From Sclerotinia nivalis (Eukaryota; Ascomycota; Leotiomycetes; Helotiales; Sclerotiniaceae), in the NCBI GenBank assembly GCA_029531795.1, contig JAPEIS010000014.1, positions 558,001-622,000 on the forward strand: 64,000 nt of DNA, read 5' to 3'. Below, in pieces: positions 49,517-61,040 of this stretch. Position numbers and translations under genes: made by a program. Below the pieces are notes generated by a model that was given only the letters and a program-made list of their open reading frames with translations, searched no databases and was not told the DNA's origin. How positions within the stretch are numbered: position 1 is the stretch's first letter; every line of letters starts with the position of its first letter.

Positions 49517-50592
49517 ATGCTTCTCAACCTCCAAAGCAAAATCATCCTCGCATTCCTCACATCATCAATATATGCACAAACAACACAAATATGTGATTCC
49601 ACCGCAAACGCAACAACTAATTCCGGACGATAAACTTTCTTCTCTAATATAGTAGCTGCCGATAATAGTGGGTATCAATGTACAGACGTACGTTTCTCCC
49701 TCCTTTCCACCAAAATCCAAAATAAGAACAAAAAGTAAGCTCACCCCGTCTCTAACAGTTTACCCTCGCCGACGACACCAGCACCAACACAACCCTCTTC
49801 GCCACCACCTTCTCCTGGTCCGGCAAGGACGCAAACACCTCAACCCCGCACTCCTTCCCCTCCTTAACCCTCAATCTCCCCTCCATCCTCCCCATCCCCA
49901 TCTCCAACATCTCCCTCTTTCCCTTAACCAACAACTGGGCCTTATACCCCGGTAACCCAGTCACAACCATCTCCAGCACCTCTATTTCTTCTCTACAAAA
50001 CGCCACTGTAATCGCCGCTTGTTATCTGAACATCTATCTCGATCTCGATTCTTCAATTTCTCAAAACGCCTCTTTAGCCGCGACGAAAATATCAATTTGG
50101 CAGGCGAATTATGGGGGTCTTGTGCCATTGGGTTATCATTCTAGTAGTGCGACGATATCGCGTCCTTCGATTGATTTAGCCGGGATTACTTATACACTCT
50201 ACACATTCCAAACCACTCCCTCATCTTCATCGAGTACCTCCTCATGGGGATACCTCACCCCCCTCGTCCCCCAAACAATCTACACCTGGTACCCCAATAC
50301 CAACATAACGACTCTAACCGCAATGGATATTTCTCCCCTGCTCAACTATCTCTGGCGCGAAGTATATCTCTCGAGTGAGACGTATGTGGGATTTGTGGAG
50401 TGGGGTTTGGATGCGAGACATAGTGGGGGGAATGTGTCGTGGAGTGTGTATGATGTGGGCTTGAATGTGAAGAGTGGGATGCCGGTTAAGGCGGTGGGGG
50501 TGGGGGCGGCGGGGAGGGAGAGAGAGGTTGGGAGGGGGGAAATGCTGGGGTTGGTGGTTTTGTTTGCGGGGGCGGTGGTGCTGTTTGGGTGA
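49517..50592 (+). pseudogene. GPI-anchored GH12-like protein, in-frame stop, altered catalytic positions
   Basis: Exons 49517-49687 and 49759-50592 (phase 0) give 334 positions. The order is a signal peptide (cut near QTTQ), a GH12-like beta-jelly-roll domain with YQC, TFSWSG, ISIWQANYGG (cf. E-x-MIW-x-x-YGG) and SSETYVGFVEWGLD (cf. QYL-x-x-x-x-GTE), and a C-terminal hydrophobic end (EMLGLVVLFAGAVVLFG) that looks like a GPI signal. In active GH12 glucanases the nucleophile Glu precedes x-MIW and the acid/base Glu is in GTE; here Lys and Asp stand there, so it is probably not an active enzyme. Codon 39 is TAA (49631-49633) where the family has Tyr (GRYTFF-x-N-like). A 58-base splice (GTGATT...ATATAG) could skip it but would remove a conserved Cys. 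Confidence 0.6.
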
Positions 50593-51253
50593 TTGGGGGG
50601 TGGGGGGAGAGGGGAGAGGGGAGGTGTTGTTTCTTGGGATAGAGTAGATAGAGAGGAGAGGTGTTATAGTTAAACTTATAATGGACTGAGTATTTTTATG
50701 TAATGAAATTCCCATTTCTAGCGATAAGCAATGCTCTGAAACCTTGAAATTTCATAGATACCATACTTTTATTCAGAATTATAAACAACTCATCTGATTC
50801 TGAAAAGAAACCTCCCGAATTCATGAATAAAATTGATTGAATAAATAAACATCCTAACCTCATATCCTTTCATTTCATTAACCCGAACCTAGTATAACCC
50901 CAACGACATCAGAATCCCAATTAGCCTTAACTCATCTCTCAACCTCCAAATACATCCAATACACAAAATGAATTTACCATTAAATATCCTCTGAAGGATT
51001 GAATCGCTATCCAGATTATCTGAGACTCTCGCTTAGGAAAGCCTACATTCGCCCATTAAATTTAGATACGTACCTGTCCAGAGTCATATAGTCCCCACAA
51101 GTGGACTGCATGAAATGTTTGTAGTAATGGTATACAACAGCAATCACTCCTACTCTGTCCTCCCTATCAAAATTCACCCTTTCGTCATAACATTTCCACA
51201 ATATAGACACTAAACCCTTTTCTCCTCCCCTCCCCCCTTTCACCTCCCACCTT
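50593..51253. other. spacer between convergent genes
   Basis: Begins with a purine-rich G/A tract (about 50590-50660). No gene supported. Confidence 0.65.
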
Positions 51254-52509
51254 CTAAAGCCATTCCTTCCCCTCACCCAACCATCCCCTCCCCTCCAATT
51301 CCACCGGTCTACTATTAACCCTCAAAACCCAGTTTCTTTTCTGCGCATCGTAATACACCTTCTCACCTCCAATCCCCCCATTTCCAATCCTCCCATTTCC
51401 CTCCCTTCCATTCTCCCATCTATACCACCATTTATGCCCATTATTTACTAGCCCTAATTCTTTCAATCTAATTTTTTGATAACGATATAGTAGATAGATG
51501 GAGATGAGGGAGAGGAGAAGGAGACAGATGCAGGTGGTGGAGAGGATTATGGCTGTTTTTTGAGGGTTGGAGGATGGGGGTGAGGAGTTTTGGGGGAGGC
51601 GCGTGAATGTGGATGCCGGAGATGGTGAGGGGGTTGTGGTTGGGGATGGAGAGGTGGATGTAGATGTAGATGTAGATGTGGATATGGATGTGGATATGGA
51701 TGTGGATATAGGTAAAGAGGTGGGCTAGTGCATGTTAGTTATGGGTTGAGGTTAGAAAAGTGTGACAAAGGGATGGCTTACAATAGTTGTGAAGGTCGGT
51801 GGTATATTAGATAGAACAGAAGTTGAGGGGGTTTCTGAAGAACTCTCGATAGAACTGGGTATCACAAATGAAGAAATCGATGTATTATCTGGGTTTTCAT
51901 CCGCCTTCGTTGTCGCGGATGTGGGCGATGCAGAAATAATAAGGATAGTAGTTGGATCCAGCACAGTCGTTTCCTGTTGCTGAATAGTTGTGATAGACGT
52001 CGTAGTTTGGACCACTTGTGCAGCACCAGCTGTAGTCGTAGGTGAGCTTACAACAACTGGTTGATTTGCGTTTGCATTCCCAAATACAAATGATTTTCCA
52101 ATGAATGTCAGGCCATTCTTATCAACCTTATTTGGCGTTTCGTATAGGTTGACTACGTATGTACCATCAGGTATGGATGTTAATGGTAACCAAGTGAAGG
52201 AACCTCCATTGATACCAGCTCATATGATAGTTAGTAGAGAGTATGATAGAATGATGTGGCTGAAAAGCAGATGAGCATACTAGCAATATTTTGAACCACT
52301 GCGAATTCATTTCCAGAACTATCCGCATCGTTCAATGTAAGATTTTTTAAACCCGCATCACTAGTACCACTCCAAGCTATAGTAAACTTTTTCCCTCGTA
52401 CAGGATTCCAATTCTTGGTAGTAAAATCTGCATTTACTAGACTTGCAAGCAAGAAGAGATGAAGTGTACTAAGTGGACAAACACACAATGGAGGTAAAAG
52501 GACTTTCAT
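51254..52509 (-). CDS. Kre9/Knh1-like single-pass cell-surface protein
   Basis: Three exons on the minus strand, 52509-52281, 52218-51782 and 51724-51254, give 378 residues. A signal peptide (about 1-31) is followed by an Ig-like domain with NPVRGKKFTIAWSG and later GINGGSFTWLP and DGTYVVNLYE, as in the Kre9/Knh1 N-terminal family (Ser-Thr-rich, beta-1,6-glucan-related). A long Ser/Thr-rich region follows, then a hydrophobic helix at about 280-303 (ILSTTCICLLLL...) and a 75-residue basic cytoplasmic tail. The shape matches fungal wall-stress sensor-like or GPI-family proteins adapted to one membrane pass. The neighbours also act at the wall. A partner or pathway is not shown by the sequence. 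Confidence 0.8.
51655..51720 (-). repeat. coding microsatellite (TCCATA/TCCACA)n
   Basis: Hexanucleotide-type units encode a run of Ser-Ile and Ser-Thr dipeptides in the Ser/Thr stalk of the surface protein. Its length should vary between strains. Confidence 0.85.
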
Positions 52510-54047
52510 CGTTATGTGAAGGACACTGTCCCAGACATGACGAACAAGTGAAGCATAAGAGGGAAGGTATAAGAACAGTAAGATGATCGCAACGGTACTT
52601 GGGTTTTCATGAAGTCATGTAAGACTTACAAATTCTATTTTGATTTTCTGTAGTCCAATGGCTAACGTCTATGCGGCACGAGAAAGAGGTGTAGTGACAT
52701 CGAGTGGGGACCGAGCCCTCTATTCAATTGGCTTCATGTTGGAACTGCTATAGTTTCGTTGTAGAAATCTATTTGGGAAAATAAGTCGTATCGTCTGTTA
52801 GAATAGACCGAACAATTGTAAATCAGGTAACTTGGAATGCGCATAAATACGTTCTTCCCGTACCGTCATTCGGTGATAGAATTTGGTAGCACACAGACAT
52901 GAAGCAATGTCGTACCGTTAAGGTTGATCCTGCCGTCTGATAACGTCTCAGGTGAGTAGCTCCGAGTATCAGAATCCTGAATGCATAGACGAAGCTTGAG
53001 ACTTTCAAGGTTTTGATACGATTGTTCATCCCAACTGCTGTTATTGGTTGTCTCAAAGATTCTTGCTTTAACTGGTTCTAGTTCTAGAAGCGACTGCGCC
53101 ACTGAAGATATATGTGAGGTAGTATTGCATACTAGTTGTAATCATGACACCCTTGCCTCGCATGTACTTTAGATAGGTGCTGAGCTTGATTATATGTCAC
53201 CACTTGAAAATGACGTTCTCGATGTTGCGATGCTAGGAATTTCGAATCAATTCAGATCAAAGTGAATAAATCGTCTGAAGGAAGGCTTCTTCTCGGCGAT
53301 GTTAGAAGATAGCAATGGGGTGACATTCTTTTTCATCGAGGGCACCTCGGATTCCCTTCATCTCTGATACATTTCCAGAGATAAAGGATGGTGATGAATA
53401 TTTCTGACATGATTGTCATCAGAATATTTTGAAATCAATGCGGTTGGCAATTTGACATAACAATGCGGGGTAGATTGCAAGATGAAGGTTTCGCAGTAGT
53501 ATCAACAATGGAAGCAAGGGGCTATACTCTGCCATCATTTTTTTAAACCCAATATTTTACAAGTTGGGAATTCACAACAGCCGACTGGAGACTTTAAAGC
53601 TTTATTATATTAAAGATTAAACTCATTAATCCGGACTCGTCTCATTGAGGACATAGCCAAGAATGCTACCACCAAAAGTTTAAATCATTGCTTTATAAAT
53701 CATATTCCGTGAAAATTAGATCAAGCCTGCGCTGGGCGTAGCATATCCTACAATCAATGTAATATCCCGCCGAATACAGCGACCAGCACCAAATAGCCGT
53801 TCCAAACCCAGGCAATCCATGCATACCCATGTGTGGTATTCTCCCTAGCAATGAAAACAAAATGATCATCTAACCCAGATGGATATCCCTAAAGCGTGCC
53901 ACAATTCCAACCTATTCCAGTAAACCGAAATCCGTGTCTCATAACCATTATTGCGTAACCGAACCTCAAAAACCTAGCTTTCCTTCCGTTCATACATGAT
54001 CATCATTCAAATCAGCCAATCTGACGGAACTTGTATCAACCGTCTCA
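52510..54047. other. spacer without a supportable gene
   Basis: An open frame of about 78 codons (53102-52866, minus) has no recognisable motif. Nothing else seen. Confidence 0.5.
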
Positions 54048-54887
54048 TCAATGCCTCTTTCCGACTTCTTCATATGCGGGTGGCGGATCTCTTGTTTCAC
54101 CCGGAACTGTAAGTTCATCCTCTCCTGGAACCGCAATCCTTACTCTCGATGTATTTGCTCTTGGACTCTCATATATGTTGCCAGGCGCAGATGATGAACG
54201 ACCTCGAGTTGGCGCACCAGGTCTCAGCATTGACTCGGGCAATTTCTCGGGTGGATATGCATATGGTTCATTTGCAAAGGTTGGGTGGAGAGACTGCGAG
54301 GATGATTGGTGAGGAGGATAAGGCTGAGGATGATGAGCGGAAGGGGGAGACGTGGTGATGATAGGTGGGCTGTTCATGCGGTGTTGTGGAGGTGGAGGAG
54401 GGGGAACCCATTGTGTTGACGGTGCGCCAATAGGTGGATGTACTGGTTTTTGCATCTGCGAGTGTGATTTATGCTCTGATTGCGGCGCATAATAGCCTTT
54501 TGCTGGCGGCGAGTTGTTATACCTCACATCCTCTCTACTTCTCCTCTTATCATCTCTGCGCTCATCCCTTCGATCATCTCGCTCCCTCCTGTCATATTTG
54601 TATTTTCTTTCTGATGAATCTCTACTTCTGTGCCTGCGCTCCTTACTCCTTTCCCTCCCTCTTTCCCTACCCTTATCCCTATCATGTGCGCGATCATGCT
54701 CCCTATCATGAGAATGTCTTCGTCTTCGATGCCCAGGACCGGCGCGATCGGGAGAATAAATGCGATAAGACTGTTCTTCGAGGTTCAGAGCTTCAATTTC
54801 GAGACGCTGCCTCTCCTCTTTGTGTTTAAGATGTTGTTTTAGAAGGTAGCCTGCCGCGAGGACTTCAAGGCCGCCGAGTAGAACCAT
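54048..54887 (-). CDS. Arg/Asp- and Pro-rich protein with N-terminal helix and PPxY motif
   Basis: One exon of 279 residues from ATG 54887; the frame is open upstream but begins with TTG. A short hydrophobic segment (MVLLGGLEVLAAGYLL) is followed by a charged helix, then a long Arg/Asp/Glu/His tract (RDRDKGRERGRERSKERR-like), then a Pro/Ser-rich half with a PPPPPP run. Near the C-terminus is PPPAYEE, a PPxY-type motif that binds WW domains such as those of Rsp5-type ubiquitin ligases. The rest is probably disordered. It could be a small membrane-tethered adaptor; the function is not known. No intron is needed. Confidence 0.65.
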   Translation of the reverse strand: MVLLGGLEVLAAGYLLKQHLKHKEERQRLEIEALNLEEQSYRIYSPDRAGPGHRRRRHSHDREHDRAHDRDKGRERGRERSKERRHRSRDSSERKYKYDRRERDDRRDERRDDKRRSREDVRYNNSPPAKGYYAPQSEHKSHSQMQKPVHPPIGAPSTQWVPPPPPPQHRMNSPPIITTSPPSAHHPQPYPPHQSSSQSLHPTFANEPYAYPPEKLPESMLRPGAPTRGRSSSAPGNIYESPRANTSRVRIAVPGEDELTVPGETRDPPPAYEEVGKRH

Positions 54888-55984
54888 ACTTATAATTTCT
54901 CTTTCAATATCCAAGTCTTACTTCTATATTCTGAAGTGTGTTTGCGCGGGTTTTCCTGGTACTTTACTTGGTTAATGTATTTCGTAGTCAGTATTTAAAG
55001 AAACGTTATTGATATAGCATAAGGAGTGAATAAGAGTTGAGTCACAGAGATACAACATAATCACAACAGTCAGTCAGTCAGGCGCCGCCCAGCCTCTCAC
55101 TCAGCTCAGCTGATGAACTTTTCAAGATATTCCATTACATCAGAATTCTCGTCCCAAGTTCGGGCCAAGACGGCAAGGTGGCACAAATCGGTTTGTGGCT
55201 GCCGAATAGAGGCTGTGCTTCTTCCCAATTACATCATCCAAAATGCCAAGCTAATCATGTGACGCGGAAGATTATCGAACTTCTCCGAGGAGATTTGAGA
55301 TATGCCATGTGATATTATATTCGAGGCAATGCAATCTTCACCATATCAATGTCAATGCAATGTGACAAAGTTGATGTAAAATATGAGGTTCATAACTAGA
55401 TGTCTTTCAAGGACTCGACACATCATTCTTTAAATCTTTGAATTTTTGCTCTTTAAAGAATTAGCTGCTTTTCCTGAATCTTTTCAACCGAGATACCTCG
55501 GCCTCACTCATCCATTGGGGCAAGTGGTAATTCTCAACGGAGCAATGTATATTACATTTTCTGCACCCGAGATTCTACTTGACACTTTGGTCCTTGCCAT
55601 GCCTGTCAGACTACATCAACTTATACCCGGACCAATATACTCGAGTGCATTGCCGCCCGGTGGAAAGTTCCCCGAGTTATGTTTACAGAAAAATTTCCTA
55701 AACTTCTTTTGCTCAAGATCATGATTTGAACTATACAATTAGCCAAAGATCGAGAACGTTTTTCGACTCCACTCTGACTTCAAATCTTGATAATCCACAA
55801 TAATTGTCTTTCTGATTGCTGGAAATCCAGCATCTTCAGAGCCGTCGGAATGCGGGGATGCATCGGCAAGAACATCATGCATGAGCACAAGCTTTGTTTC
55901 CCAAATGATGCTATTTTCAGAATGCTATATAAGAAATAACTCTGGTAGTGTAATTCATGTAGTTTGCTACCACAGAGTGATATC
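54888..55984. other. intergenic region upstream of the beta-galactosidase gene
   Basis: Divergent promoter region. Short ORFs (for example 55446-55724) lack family motifs. No gene supported. Confidence 0.6.
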
Positions 55985-58900
55985 ATGAGGTTGCTAAACA
56001 TTTTCACGACTTTGTGTCTCCTACTTTGGAGTGGAGCTGCTACAAATGATGGTTTGACCGATGTTGTAGAATGGGATCCATATAGTTTGACTGTCAATGG
56101 TGATAGGGTCTTCATTTAGTGAGATTTTCTAAAGTTATCATTGAATTCTTGCTAACCGCTACTTAAGCTCTGCTGAGTTCCATTATCAGCGCATGCCTGT
56201 TCCGGAACTATGGCTTGTACGTTACTTATCCCTCAATTCGTGCAGAAATCTTACGGCGATTAGGATATTTTTCAAAAATTCCGAGCAAATGGTTTCAATA
56301 CAATTAGGTAGGCTCAATACTGCCTGATCCGGACTGTCTAACCTAGTGTAGCGTATACTTCTTCTGGTCTTATCATGAGGCCTCCAAAGGATCATTTGAC
56401 TTCGAAACATCAGGCAAGAATGTTCAAAGAGTTCTTGATTATGCAAAGGAAGCTGGAATCTGGGTCATTGCTCGAGCCGGGTATGCTTAAATGGTTTACT
56501 AAAAGTTTTTGTTCCTAATACACATCTCCCAATCCTGAAGCCTACGTTTGTGTTTTCTTGTATACATAATTTTTGCTACCTAATACAGCTTGACTCCTGG
56601 GCCTCCTTATTTCCCCAAAAATCTTCCTAGATAGGCATTCACTGACAATTCGATTGTATAGACCATACTGCAATGCTGAGACCTCTGCTGGAGGTCTCGC
56701 ATTGTGGGGTTCTGATGGGAGTATGGGGACGTTAAGAACAAATAACGCCGCATACTATCAATCTTGGCAACCATGGATCAAGGAGATTGGAGCGATTCTG
56801 GCAAAAAACCAAATTACTAACGGAGGAGTAAGATTCATGACGGACAAGTTCTCAACGCATGCTAACTCTTCGTATAGCCCGTCATCCTCAATCAAGTTGA
56901 GAACGAACTTCAAGAAACAAGTCACTCAGCGACTAATACTTTAGTTCTTTATATGGAGCAACTTGAAGCCGCTTTTCGGGCTGCTGGCATTACTGTCCCT
57001 TTTAGCCATAATGAAAAGGGCCAGCGAAGTCAGTCATGGAGTACCGACTATGAAAACGTCGGTGGTGCTGTGAATGTTTACGGCTTAGATTCCTGTAAGT
57101 ACATCAGGATGCTACGTTTTGATTTAATTTTCAATCTTAGATTTTCTCTCCTTGTACTGAAGCTAATATCTCTAGACCCTGGTGGCTTATCATGTACTAA
57201 TCCTAACTCTGGTTTCTCTGTTGTTCGCAATTATTATCAGTGGTTTTCAAATTACTCTTACACACAGCCATCATACTTTCCGGAATTTGAAGGTGGTTAC
57301 TTTACTCCATGGGGCGGTAGCTTTTATGATGAATGTCAATCGGAGCTTGATCCTGCGTTTCCAGATGTTTACTATAAGAACAACATTGGGCAAAGAACAA
57401 CTCTCATGAGCTTATATATGGCTTGGGGTGGTACGAATTGGGGTCACTGTAGGTATTACCGGTGTCATCAATGAAGTGAGAACTAATTCTTTGTGTAGCT
57501 GCAGCTCCAGTGGTCTATACTTCTTACGATTACGCAGCTCCCTTGAGGGAAACTCGTCAAATTCGAGATAAACTATCACAGACCAAGCTTATTGGTCTCT
57601 TCACGAGAGTTTCTACCGATTTGCTTAAGACAGATATGATTGGCAACGGGACTGGGCATAGCGTAAGTATCCTTACAGGCATGGAGAAACGTATACAGAA
57701 ACAAAATTGACGCGTATTAGGTATCTTCAACTGGCATTTGGTCATGGGTTTTACGAAATCCTGATACTCAAGCCGGATTTACTGTTGTCCAACAAGCGAC
57801 TTCCAGCTCAAGAGCGTCGGTGACATTTGACGTATACCTAAATACCTCTCTGGGTGCTGTGACTGCTTCTAAAGTAAACCTAAATGGTCGCCAAAGCAAG
57901 ATTCTCGTTACAGATTATAATTTCGGGAATCACACTCTCCTCTATGCATCATCCGACATCCTCACATATGGTACATTCGATGTTGATGTTCTGGTTTTCT
58001 ATCTCCAACAGGGACAAATTGGTCAATTCGCTTTGAAGACAACCTCAAAATTGACCTATCAAGTTTATGGAAATTCAGTCTTCACTGCAAATTCAACATC
58101 AAATTCTACTTCGACCTCACAAACGTTCACATACACCCAAGGAGCTGGGCAAACAGTAGTCAAATTCTCTGATGGAGCTTTGGTATATTTACTTGACCAG
58201 CCATCTGCATGGAAATTCTGGGCGCCACCAACTACATCAAATCCTCAGGTCAAGCCCAATGAACAAATATTTGTTTTGGGGCCATACCTCGTACGAAATG
58301 CATCTATATCTTCTGGGGTGGTCCAGATCTCTGGTGACAACGACAACGCCACAACTATTGAAGTTTACGCCGGAAACTCATTAACTAATATTGTATGGAA
58401 TGGAGTTTCACTTTCAGCAACGAAGACCAAATATGGTTCATACTCGGCATCACTTCCAGGTACTGAAAGTAGAGTCATCTCATTACCATCATTAACCAAC
58501 TGGGAGTCGGCAAATTCTCTCCCAGAGAAGGAAACATCCTATGACGATTCAAAATGGACTGTCTGCAACAAGACAACCACACTAAGTCCCATAGCACCTT
58601 TAACTCTTCCCGTGCTATTTTCAAGCGACTATGGCTTTTACACAGGACAAAAAATCTATCGTGGGTATTTCGACGGTCTCACTTACACATCAATCAACAT
58701 TACCTGCTCTGGAGGTTTAGCTTTTGGTTGGAGCGCTTGGCTAAATGGTGTACTCATCGGCGGAAATACCGGCGTCGCCACTGCCACCACTACCAACGCC
58801 GTCCTTGATCTCAAGAATTTTACCTCAGTCATCAAGTCCGAAAACAACGTCGTCACAGTCGTAGTAGACTACCACGGCCACGACGAAACCTCCACAGCAA

Positions 58901-59505
58901 AAGGCTCCGAAAATCCCCGCGGTATTCTCGGCGCATTTCTCGTCCCTAAACCTTCCACATCTACTGGGTTCAAACTCTGGAAAATTCAAGGAAATGCAGG
59001 AGGTTCTGCAAATATCGATCCCGTACGAGGACCTATGAATGAGGGTGGATTTTACGGTGAACGTGTCGGTTGGCATCTTCCCTCTTCCCCATCCCTTCCT
59101 TCTGACTCCACACCCCTCATCGGTCTCAACACCTCAGGAATATCCTTCTACACCACAAATTTCACTCTTGCCCTCGACTCCGACCTCGACGTTCCTCTCG
59201 GAATTAAGCTTTCAGCTCCAGCTGGTACCGTCGCACGTGTTATGTTTTGGATCAACGGTTATCAATATGGTAAATATGTTCCGCACATAGGTCCTCAAAC
59301 TGTCTTTCCTATTCCGCCTGGTATTATTAATAATCAGGGAAACAATAAATTGGCGTTGAGTTTGTGGGCGATGACGGATGCAGGAGCGAGGTTGGCGGAT
59401 GTGGAGTTGGTTAGTTATGGGGTTTATGAGAGTGGGTTTGGGTTTGATAGGGATTGGAGTTATTTGCAGCCTGGCTGGGATAAGGGAAGGTTGGCTTATG
59501 CTTAG
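55985..59505 (+). CDS. secreted beta-galactosidase, GH35
   Basis: Nine exons, 55985-56118, 56168-56216, 56264-56307, 56352-56480, 56662-56827, 56878-57094, 57176-57448, 57499-57662 and 57721-59505, give 986 residues, normal for fungal GH35. A signal peptide covers about the first 20 residues. Joined exons read [20 protein letters not shown] and then [19 protein letters not shown]. The acid/base Glu is E125 in GPYCNAE and the nucleophile E283 in PEFEGG, followed by PWGG; GGTNWGH and TSYDYAAPL are also present. The second half holds the beta-sandwich and jelly-roll domains ([40 protein letters not shown]). It should release terminal galactose from plant cell-wall galactans, xyloglucan or lactose-type substrates outside the cell. 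All key residues are present. Confidence 0.92.
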
Positions 59506-61040
59506 CTGTGAGGTTGATGGGGGAGGGGATGGAAATTGGGATGGTGAGATGAGCGGCGATATGGATAGTTGATAAAGGTGGTGCTATTGGTGGGAAATGT
59601 CCTGTCGCTAAAAATTGCATCTTAATCTCCTCACTTGTTCTATTGTTCTTGATTATTCTTCACGACCAAGATAAATCTCATTCTCGCCTGCTTGCTTGTT
59701 AAACAACCCACCCGAAAAGACGATCGCGTGGGCGTGTAGGCGGGTGCTTGGATGGGAGGTGAATTGGAGTGTAGGAGAATGAAGTTGATCAGGAAGGCAT
59801 ACCCGCGTTTACTATACCAGTCAGTCACAAACTATGAACCTTTCTGAAGGATAGCGAGAAGATGTATCGTACGAGCAGTCCTTCCTCGACTTTTCGACGT
59901 ACTAAGTTGATAGCGATCTATGGATTCAAATACATATTAAAGTGTTCTCTTTGTACCAAGGACTTCACAAACTCAACACTGAGGTTAGAAAATTTAAGTG
60001 ATGAACATTGGTCAGTTGATGTTGAGCCACGTGATCAATATATTGTAAGGTTATGGTGGCGAAGTCGTCTTTCTGACGAGCGAGCCAGAAATACCAGAGT
60101 TTGTTTCGTACACTATTATCTCAGTCCACTACACAACAATAATATGACCGGTTTATGGAGGCTCTGTCATTATGAATATCAAGTATTTTATTGATCAAGG
60201 TCCTTACGGATTACCGTTTATATTTCAGCATAAGCATGCAGTCGTTTGCACCGGCCAACTAACTTTACAAGCACCAGAATAACGCGTCAAGAAGTTTTCA
60301 GTACACACCAAATTGCTAAAGAACGAGACGCATCGCTTTTTGCGTAAATTTATATGGAGTCTCTTCACGGATATTGAAAATTTTCAAACCGATCGGTTTT
60401 CAGGCACAGTTTGAGATAGATCTTTCCTGTTCAAGCATTTACGAGGGAACTTCGATCAGATAACTAGATATCCGTCTTACAGTCAGCGAAGCTTGCTTAA
60501 CGAATTATGTCGCTGAGATAATTAAAGCCTTGGAGCTCGTTGCTTTACAGGGGAGCAAAGATCAGGTTCTTTTGGGCTGTGCTTTGAGTAGAGCAGGTGT
60601 GTTGCTCTATCATATCGTCACGTACCCTCTTGATCAAACGAGCTCGACTATCAAAGTCGTCAAAACTAGAAGCTTTCACGACCATAAGCTGAGCCCATGA
60701 GTATTTGGGATGCAGTATCTGTACGAAAAGTAGCTTGCATTTTGGAAAAAGTCTCGCTTCATTGTACATCTACTATTTCGAAAGAAGAAGTTTTCTACAT
60801 CCATGTCAAGGCGTCTGAAACTGATATGGGGACAACAGTCAGTCTCGAGAGGTAGCAGCTAGACCTTCAAGATTGGTATACACAAGACGGCGCCTTTACA
60901 GTCTCAAGCTTCTATTGCTATTCCATACCAGCTTGCAGTTTAATCAATATCGATAATCTAAAAAATACCAAAGTCCTTCCTCAAGCCAATTTAGTTTTAT
61001 CTATCACCATAGCCCCCGCCTACGAATGGGGCGAAGCCTC
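59506..61040. other. spacer between convergent genes
   Basis: No supportable gene. A 110-codon ORF at 59862-60194 lacks motifs. Confidence 0.6.

Noticed and set aside
52866..53102. 78-codon minus-strand ORF
   Set aside because: No motif and no plausible continuation by splicing.
42000..60000. Carbohydrate gene cluster acting as one pathway
   Set aside because: Genes lie on both strands with long spacers and have unrelated reactions; proximity alone does not support a cluster.
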